In this document: piece after piece, positions 5,866 to 10,604 of the stretch | Position numbering within the stretch: position 1 is the first letter of the stretch | Layout: each line of letters begins with the position of its first letter | Assembly: GCA_947385185.1 (NCBI GenBank) | Contig: CANDJX010000052.1 | Location: 1-10,604 of the forward strand | Length of the DNA: 10,604 nucleotides | Origin: an uncultured Clostridia bacterium | Lineage (GTDB): Bacteria > Bacillota > Clostridia > Christensenellales > Pumilibacteraceae | Direction: 5' to 3' | Translations under genes and position numbers: made by a program | The notes under the pieces: model-generated | Told to the model about the DNA's origin: nothing | The model's input: the letters and a program-made list of their open reading frames with translations, nothing else | Databases searched by the model: none

Positions 5866-8092
5866 CGGGGGCTTTCTCGAGGAAGTTGCATTCTTTGTTC
5901 GAACACTTATGATATAATCCGTCGCGGCGCTGTTTGATCACAAGCAAACTGCCGCACAGCGGACACTTTTCGTCTATCGGCTTATCGTAAAGCGCGAATT
6001 TGCATTCGGGATAACCGCTGCAACCGAAAAACACGCCGCGATGATAATTTATTTTACGCAAAGGTTTGCCGCAATCCGGGCACGCAGGCAAGACTTCCTC
6101 TTCGCCGTATTCCTTTATATTCCGGCAGGCGGGATAATTCGGGCAGGCAAGGAATTTTCCGCGCGCGCTTTCTTTCACTATCATCTTCGCGCCGCATTTG
6201 TCGCAAATCACATCGCTTTCTACAATAACCGCTTCACGACGTTCTTTAATATTGCCGTTTTCGTCTATCTGTTTCGTGTTCTTACACTTCGGATACGCCG
6301 AACAAGCGAGGAATTTTCCGAAACGCCCGTCGCGTATGACCATAGGCGCGCCGCATTTGTCGCACACGTAATCTGTTTCCTGCGCGGGAGTCTTGATTTT
6401 GTATCCGTCGCCCATCGCCTTTTTTATCTCGTCCTCGATCCCGACGTAAAATTCGGCGACTATCTGTTGCCATACCTTGCCGCCGTCCTCGATGGTATCG
6501 AGTTTCGTTTCCATGTCGGCGGTGAATTTGACGTCCATTATCTCGGGGAAATAACGAATGAGCATATCCACGACTTTGAAACCGAGCTCGGTCGGCTTGA
6601 TCGACTTGCCGTCGCGCTCGGTATACGCGCGGCTCTCGAGAAGCGATACGGTCGGCTGGTACGTCGCGGGGCGACCTATACCCTTTTCTTCCATCGCTTT
6701 TATCAAGCTCGCTTCCGTATACCTCGCAGGCGGTTTGGTGAACTTCTGCTCGTAAGAATACTCGACGAACCCGAGGACTTCGCCCTCGTTTAAGTCGGGC
6801 AATTTCTTCATTTCGTCCTCGTCTTTTTCGTCTTTTTCGTTATAGATTTTAGTATATCCGGCAAAAAGCGGAGTTTTGCCCGTGACCTTGAAACCGTAAT
6901 CGCCGCACGAGATGTCCGCAGTCAAAGAATTATATTGAGCGTTCGACATCTGGCTCGCGAGAAAACGCTCGTAAATGAGCTTATATAAACGGTAGTGATT
7001 GCGGTTCAACGCGTCTTTAAGACTTTCGGGCGTACGCTGAAGCGATATGGGTCGGATCGCTTCGTGCGCGTCCTGTACGTTGCCCTTCGACGCGTAAATA
7101 TTCGGTTTTTCCGGGATGTAGTCCGCGCCGTAGCTGTTCGAAATAAATTCGCGCGCCGCGGCAATCGCCTCCGGAGAAACGCGGGTCGAGTCGGTACGGA
7201 TATAAGTAATAAGCGCGACCTTCCCTTCTCCCGGCACGTCTACGCCTTCGTAAAGCGCCTGCGCCGACTGAGAAACCTGCTTCAAACTCATGCCGAGTTT
7301 ATTTATCGCGTCCTGCTGCATCGTGCTCGTCCTGAAAGGCGCGGGCGCGTGCGACGACGTAACCGACTTTTTGACCGAGGACACTTTATAAGTTTTTCCG
7401 TCGAGGTCGGATATTACTTCACGAAGTTCGGTTTCCGAACCGATTTTGAATTTCTCGTTGTTTTTAAGCGCGAGCGCCGCTTTGACTTTCGCGCCGCCGA
7501 CGCCCTCGAGGACGGAGAAAAACGGCCAGTATTCCTCGGGCTTGAAATTCTGTATCTCGCGTTCGCGTTCGCAGACAAGGCGAAGCGTAACGCTCTGCAC
7601 GCGACCTGCGGATAACTTGCTCTGTATCTTCGTGCAAAGCACGGGAGAAACTTTATAGCCCACGAGCCTGTCGAGAACGCGGCGCGCCTGCTGAGCGTCC
7701 ACCAGATTTCGGTCGATCTCGCGCGGGCATTCGAGCGCCTTACCTATCGCTCTTTTGGATATTTCGTTGAAAGTTATGCGGGCTTTTCTGTCCTCCGGAA
7801 TGCCGAGAATGTTGGCGATGTGCCAGGATATGGCTTCGCCTTCGCGGTCCGGGTCGGTCGCAAGCAGAATTTCATCCGCTTTTTCCGCTTCTTTTTTCAG
7901 ATCCGCGACCACCTTTTGTTTGTCCGGCATGATCTGATACGTCGGTTTGAAATCGTGTTCCACGTCAACGGCGAGCGTTTTTGCGGGCAGATCTCTCACG
8001 TGTCCCATCGTAGCGAAAACCTTATAACCGTTCCCGAGATATTTTTGTATGGCGGGTTTCTTTCCCACGCCTTCTATTACGACAAGTTTCAA
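5849..8092 (-). CDS. topA: DNA topoisomerase I (type IA) with four C-terminal zinc ribbons
   Basis: Relaxes negative supercoils by cutting one strand through a 5'-phosphotyrosine link. 747 residues, slightly long for Bacillota TopA. Seen: Toprim domain with Glu7 and ATDPDREGEAISWH (Asp80, Asp82, Glu84), LSAGRVQSVTLRLV (160-173), active-site Tyr297 in ITYIRTDS, DAHEAIRP (341-348) and EEKGIGRPATY (468-478). Four Cys4 zinc ribbons follow: cysteines 577/580/597/603, 630/633/650/656, 671/674/691/697 and 710/713/730/735. The start is TTG at 8092, giving MKLVVIEG, with GAGGTG 5 bases upstream; no ATG alternative lies before the Toprim strand. The usual ESPAKAKTI motif reads EGVGKKPAI, keeping the catalytic Glu and Lys. 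An acidic EKDEKDEDE insertion sits at 419-427. The gene begins 12 bases after dprA and overlaps trmFO by 17. Confidence 0.97.
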   Translation of the reverse strand: MKLVVIEGVGKKPAIQKYLGNGYKVFATMGHVRDLPAKTLAVDVEHDFKPTYQIMPDKQKVVADLKKEAEKADEILLATDPDREGEAISWHIANILGIPEDRKARITFNEISKRAIGKALECPREIDRNLVDAQQARRVLDRLVGYKVSPVLCTKIQSKLSAGRVQSVTLRLVCEREREIQNFKPEEYWPFFSVLEGVGGAKVKAALALKNNEKFKIGSETELREVISDLDGKTYKVSSVKKSVTSSHAPAPFRTSTMQQDAINKLGMSLKQVSQSAQALYEGVDVPGEGKVALITYIRTDSTRVSPEAIAAAREFISNSYGADYIPEKPNIYASKGNVQDAHEAIRPISLQRTPESLKDALNRNHYRLYKLIYERFLASQMSNAQYNSLTADISCGDYGFKVTGKTPLFAGYTKIYNEKDEKDEDEMKKLPDLNEGEVLGFVEYSYEQKFTKPPARYTEASLIKAMEEKGIGRPATYQPTVSLLESRAYTERDGKSIKPTELGFKVVDMLIRYFPEIMDVKFTADMETKLDTIEDGGKVWQQIVAEFYVGIEDEIKKAMGDGYKIKTPAQETDYVCDKCGAPMVIRDGRFGKFLACSAYPKCKNTKQIDENGNIKERREAVIVESDVICDKCGAKMIVKESARGKFLACPNYPACRNIKEYGEEEVLPACPDCGKPLRKINYHRGVFFGCSGYPECKFALYDKPIDEKCPLCGSLLVIKQRRDGLYHKCSNKECNFLEKAPDDEQA
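6821..6838 (-). repeat. Two tandem 9-base repeats inside topA
   Basis: The minus strand reads GAAAAAGAC twice in a row, encoding EKD-EKD (residues 419-424 of TopA) at the head of an acidic stretch. Being a multiple of three with short A-runs, it could vary in copy number between strains without breaking the frame; that is inference. Confidence 0.7.
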
Positions 8093-8097
8093 GAATA

Positions 8098-8103
8098 CAC
8101 CTC
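8098..8103 (-). promoter_or_regulatory. Ribosome binding site of topA
   Basis: The minus strand reads GAGGTG, 5 bases before the TTG start at 8092, in the 12-base gap after the dprA stop. It is the main support for TTG as the initiation codon. Confidence 0.7.
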
Positions 8104-8104
8104 G

Positions 8105-9172
8105 TTATTTCAACAATGCAAAATAATTCTGCATCTGTTTTTCTATTATTCCCTCGAGTTCCATGAGCGACAAAAGCGAAGAAACCTCGTGAGGAGCCGC
8201 GCCGAGCATTTCGGTTATTTCATCGAAATGCTTCCTGCCGTCGGACAGAAATTCGTAAACTCTTCTTTCGTCGTCCGTCATCTCGGGTAATTTTTCCCGT
8301 TTTCCGTTATCGTAACCGAAACCGAGATCTTCGAATATGTCTTTGACCGACGTCGCCGCTATCGCGCCATGCCTGATCAGATCGTTCGTGCCGACGCTTC
8401 TGTCCGAAAACACACTGCCCGGAACGGCGAATACCGTCCTGTTTTGCTGTGCGGCGTAATTCGCCGTGATGAGCGCGCCGCTCTTTTCGCCTGCTTCGAC
8501 GACTACGACCGCTTCGCTCAGTCCGCTTAACAGTCTGTTTCTTTCGTAATAAGAGAACTTCATTACGTGCGCGGAGGGCGGATATTCGGACACGAAAAGC
8601 AATCTCTCCGTAGGACACTTCGCCATAAATTCGGGCACGGCAAATTTATCGATGCCGCACGCCAGCACTATTACCGCGCTTCCGCCCGCGGCAAGACAGC
8701 TCTTTACCGAATAAGTGTCTATGCCCGTCGCATGACCGCTGACTATGGTGAACTTGTTTGCAAGCTCCGCGCCCCATTCGTTCGCGATGCGCTTACCGTA
8801 ATCCGTGGATCTGCGCGTACCCACCATGCATAACAAACGCCCGTTAAGCAATTCGGTATTGCCTTTTGCGTAAAGCACAGTCGGCGGCTGAACGCCGTGG
8901 TTTTCGAGCGACTCCGGGTATCCCGGAAAACCGCGCACGAGCAATTTTATTCCGCGACCCGCGATAGCTTTAAGCTCTCTGTCGATGAGTTCTTCGTCGT
9001 GCCGTCTTTCCATTTCTTTCCGCGCACCTTCGACGAACTCGGAAAGTTTGTCGGACGGAAAGGCTTTGAACACTTCGACTGCCGAACCGAATATTTCGAG
9101 CAACTGACTTTGCCTCGTCGCGGAAAGCCCGCACGATGACAACCAATACAGCGCCTTACGTTCGTCTGTCAT
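8105..9172 (-). CDS. dprA: DprA/Smf, DNA-processing protein that loads RecA on single strands
   Basis: Binds incoming single-stranded DNA during natural transformation and loads RecA onto it (family knowledge). The gene is widespread in bacteria not known to be competent, so its presence does not prove competence. 355 residues, normal length. Seen: an N-terminal helix-hairpin-helix/SAM-like region (about 1-60), then the Rossmann-like DprA domain with MVGTRRSTDYG (116-126), VSGHATGID (144-152), VSEYPP (194-199), RNRLLSGLS (211-219), EKSGALITA (229-237) and VPGSVFSDRSVGTNDLIRHGA (250-270). A C-terminal winged helix follows (about 298-355). I chose the ATG at 9172: it overlaps the comM stop as ATGA and has AGAGGA 8 bases upstream. 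An upstream in-frame extension to 9403 would read through comM in another frame and gives non-homologous sequence. Confidence 0.96.
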   Translation of the reverse strand: MTDERKALYWLSSCGLSATRQSQLLEIFGSAVEVFKAFPSDKLSEFVEGARKEMERRHDEELIDRELKAIAGRGIKLLVRGFPGYPESLENHGVQPPTVLYAKGNTELLNGRLLCMVGTRRSTDYGKRIANEWGAELANKFTIVSGHATGIDTYSVKSCLAAGGSAVIVLACGIDKFAVPEFMAKCPTERLLFVSEYPPSAHVMKFSYYERNRLLSGLSEAVVVVEAGEKSGALITANYAAQQNRTVFAVPGSVFSDRSVGTNDLIRHGAIAATSVKDIFEDLGFGYDNGKREKLPEMTDDERRVYEFLSDGRKHFDEITEMLGAAPHEVSSLLSLMELEGIIEKQMQNYFALLK

Positions 9173-10557
9173 TGCCAATATCCTCTGTCCAGACTGCGGT
9201 ACTGCACGGCTTCGGCAACGTGCTTTCTTTGCACCTTGTCGCTTCCGTCGAGATCCGCGATCGTCCGGGCGACCTTCAGTATTCTCGTATATGCTCTCGC
9301 CGAAAGCCCGAGCTTCGTAAACGCCGTACGAAGCAAGGCTTCGCTTCCCGTGTCGATGTCGCAATAACGCTCGAGCTGCGCGTTCGTCATATGCGCGTTG
9401 CAATACGTCCCGCTTCCCGCGTATCTGTCGAGCTGACGGCGGCGGGCGGTATTCACGCGGGTTCTGACCTCGGCGGAGCTTTCGCCCTCGCTTTTGTCGG
9501 ACAGCTCGTTATACGTAACTCCGCCCACTTCGATATGTATGTCTATACGGTCGAGCAAAGGACCGGATATACGCGAAAGATATTTCGCGACCTGCGCGGG
9601 AGTGCACGAGCATTCGGCCGTCTGCGATCCGAGATTGCCGCAGGGGCAAGGATTCATGCTCGCAACGAGCATAAACCGCGACGGATACTCGACGGTGCGC
9701 GCCGCGCGCGATACGACCACTTTACCGTCCTCGAGCGGCTGACGGAGTATTTCGAGCGTCGTACGCGAATACTCGGGCAATTCGTCGAGGAAAAGCACGC
9801 CGTTGTGAGCCAAAGAAATTTCGCCCGGTTTTGCGCCGACTCCGCCGCCCGTAAGCGCGACGCGCGACGCCGTATGATGCGGCGAGCGGAACGGTCTGAC
9901 GCCGACGATACCTTCGCCGCTCGGCAACGCGCCCGCGACGCTGTGTATTTTCGTCGTTTCGAGAATTTCGTCCGCGCTCATATCCGGAAGTATTCCGGGC
10001 AGGCACTTTGCAAGCATGGTTTTTCCGCCGCCCGGCGGTCCTATCATAAGTATATTGTGTCCGCCTGCCGCCGCGATTTCAAGCGCGCGGCGCGCGGCAA
10101 GCTGACCTTTGACGTATTTTAAGTCCTCTTTTACGGATATTGCCGAAAAAGCCGAACACACGTCTTTGACGGCAATCGGCTCTGCATTGCTTTCTCCGGA
10201 AAGAAAAGCTACCGTTTCGGCAAGCGACGACATTGCATAAACCGATATTCCGCCGATGTATGACGCTTCGCTTTCGTTTGCTTTGGGGATAACCATGCGT
10301 TTAAGCCCCGCCTGTCTTGCGGCTATTATCATGGGTAAAACGCCGTTCACTCTGCCGATATTGCCGTCGAGCGAAAGCTCGCCCACGAAAACAGTGCCGT
10401 CGAGCGTTTCCTGCGGCAGCTGCTCCGTCGCGCAAAGAAGTCCGAGCGCAATCGGAAGGTCGTAACACGAGCCTTCTTTTTTGGTGTCCGCCGGAGCGAG
10501 ATTGATAGTTATCCGTTTGGGGGAAAGTCTGAAACCGCTGTTCTTAAGCGCGCTTCT
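9169..10557 (-). CDS. comM: ComM/YifB, Mg-chelatase-like AAA+ helicase, 5' end missing
   Basis: Member of the YifB/ComM family; in Vibrio and Haemophilus ComM is a hexameric helicase that drives branch migration of incoming DNA during transformation. 462 genuine residues remain, starting at RSALKNSGF. By comparison with E. coli YifB (506 residues), about 49 N-terminal residues are lost. Seen, in genuine numbering: the N-terminal ITINLAPAD (16-24) and YDLPIALGLL (32-41) of the LonC-like domain, Walker A GPPGGGKT (173-180; bases 10018-10041), RPFRSPHHTAS (221-231), Walker B GVLFLDELPEY (253-263), MNPCPCGNLG (301-310) with further cysteines CSC (316-318), and the C-terminal Mg-chelatase-like helical domain ending in AVQYRSLDRGYWQ. 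The stop overlaps dprA by 4 bases. The open frame continues to a GTG at 10572, but those five codons are adapter sequence and not part of the gene. Confidence 0.95.
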   Translation of the reverse strand, partial: RSALKNSGFRLSPKRITINLAPADTKKEGSCYDLPIALGLLCATEQLPQETLDGTVFVGELSLDGNIGRVNGVLPMIIAARQAGLKRMVIPKANESEASYIGGISVYAMSSLAETVAFLSGESNAEPIAVKDVCSAFSAISVKEDLKYVKGQLAARRALEIAAAGGHNILMIGPPGGGKTMLAKCLPGILPDMSADEILETTKIHSVAGALPSGEGIVGVRPFRSPHHTASRVALTGGGVGAKPGEISLAHNGVLFLDELPEYSRTTLEILRQPLEDGKVVVSRAARTVEYPSRFMLVASMNPCPCGNLGSQTAECSCTPAQVAKYLSRISGPLLDRIDIHIEVGGVTYNELSDKSEGESSAEVRTRVNTARRRQLDRYAGSGTYCNAHMTNAQLERYCDIDTGSEALLRTAFTKLGLSARAYTRILKVARTIADLDGSDKVQRKHVAEAVQYRSLDRGYWQ

Positions 10558-10604
10558 AGATCGGAAGAGCACACGTCTGAACTCCAGTCACTTACAGGAA
10601 TCTC
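10558..10604 (+). other. Illumina TruSeq adapter and index left on the contig end
   Basis: Bases 10558-10591 match the 34-base TruSeq read-through adapter that begins AGATCGGAAGAGC and ends CCAGTCAC. Bases 10592-10599 (TTACAGGA) sit where the 8-base i7 index belongs, and 10600-10604 (ATCTC) begin the next constant segment. The comM reading frame agrees with its family right up to 10557 and departs exactly at the adapter boundary. This is library sequence, not genome. Confidence 0.98.

Noticed and set aside
8093..8104. Promoter or terminator between dprA and topA
   Set aside because: This is the largest gap in the window but only 12 bases long, mostly taken up by the topA ribosome binding site.
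9173..9403. 77-residue N-terminal extension of DprA
   Set aside because: The extension is comM sequence read in another frame, is arginine-rich and unlike DprA. The ATG at 9172 has a ribosome binding site and gives the normal family length.
1..10557. A hidden defence system, phage remnant, CRISPR array, riboswitch or new multi-gene system
   Set aside because: All genomic bases except 13 are covered by recognisable housekeeping genes with intact motifs; no unexplained reading frames, spaced repeats or intergenic regions remain.
10558..10572. Complete comM gene starting at the GTG at 10572
   Set aside because: The GTG and the next four codons are adapter sequence; the real gene is cut off at 10557.

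Overview
The window is one uninterrupted run of eight co-directional genes, all on the minus strand, with the transcription order right to left: comM (5' end missing), dprA, topA, trmFO, hslV, hslU, hisS, aspS (3' end missing). Neighbouring genes overlap by 4 to 17 bases or are separated by at most 12, and there is no intergenic stretch of any length. I see no internal promoter, terminator, RNA gene, mobile element, CRISPR array or phage gene. It looks like the middle of one long housekeeping operon.

The gene content points to a low-abundance or uncultured member of the Bacillota, most likely Clostridia-like. The reasons are the dprA-topA-trmFO-hslV-hslU order, which follows the Bacillus smf-topA-trmFO-codV-clpQ-clpY block, the use of folate-dependent TrmFO, the hisS-aspS pair, purine-rich GGAGG-type ribosome binding sites, and frequent AGA and ATA codons. 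Lineage below phylum/class is an inference I cannot test here. The codV/xerC-type recombinase gene that lies between trmFO and clpQ in Bacillus is absent, and hisS-aspS follows hslU where Bacillus has codY.

Region by region: 9169-10557 and 8105-9172 hold the two DNA-uptake/recombination genes comM and dprA; 5849-8092 holds topoisomerase I; 4558-5865 the tRNA m5U54 methyltransferase; 2722-4567 the two-component HslVU protease; 1-2725 the histidyl- and aspartyl-tRNA synthetases. The set therefore mixes recombination of incoming DNA, supercoiling, tRNA modification and charging, and protein quality control, tied together by translational coupling.

The last 47 bases (10558-10604) are not biological. 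They match the Illumina TruSeq read-through adapter, followed by what looks like an 8-base index and the start of the next constant segment. This creates a false GTG start and five false N-terminal residues (MLFRS) on comM. I found no credible new biological system here; the points worth a second look are the adapter artefact, the altered N-terminal motif of TopA, a possible relaxed-specificity AspRS, and the operon arrangement.
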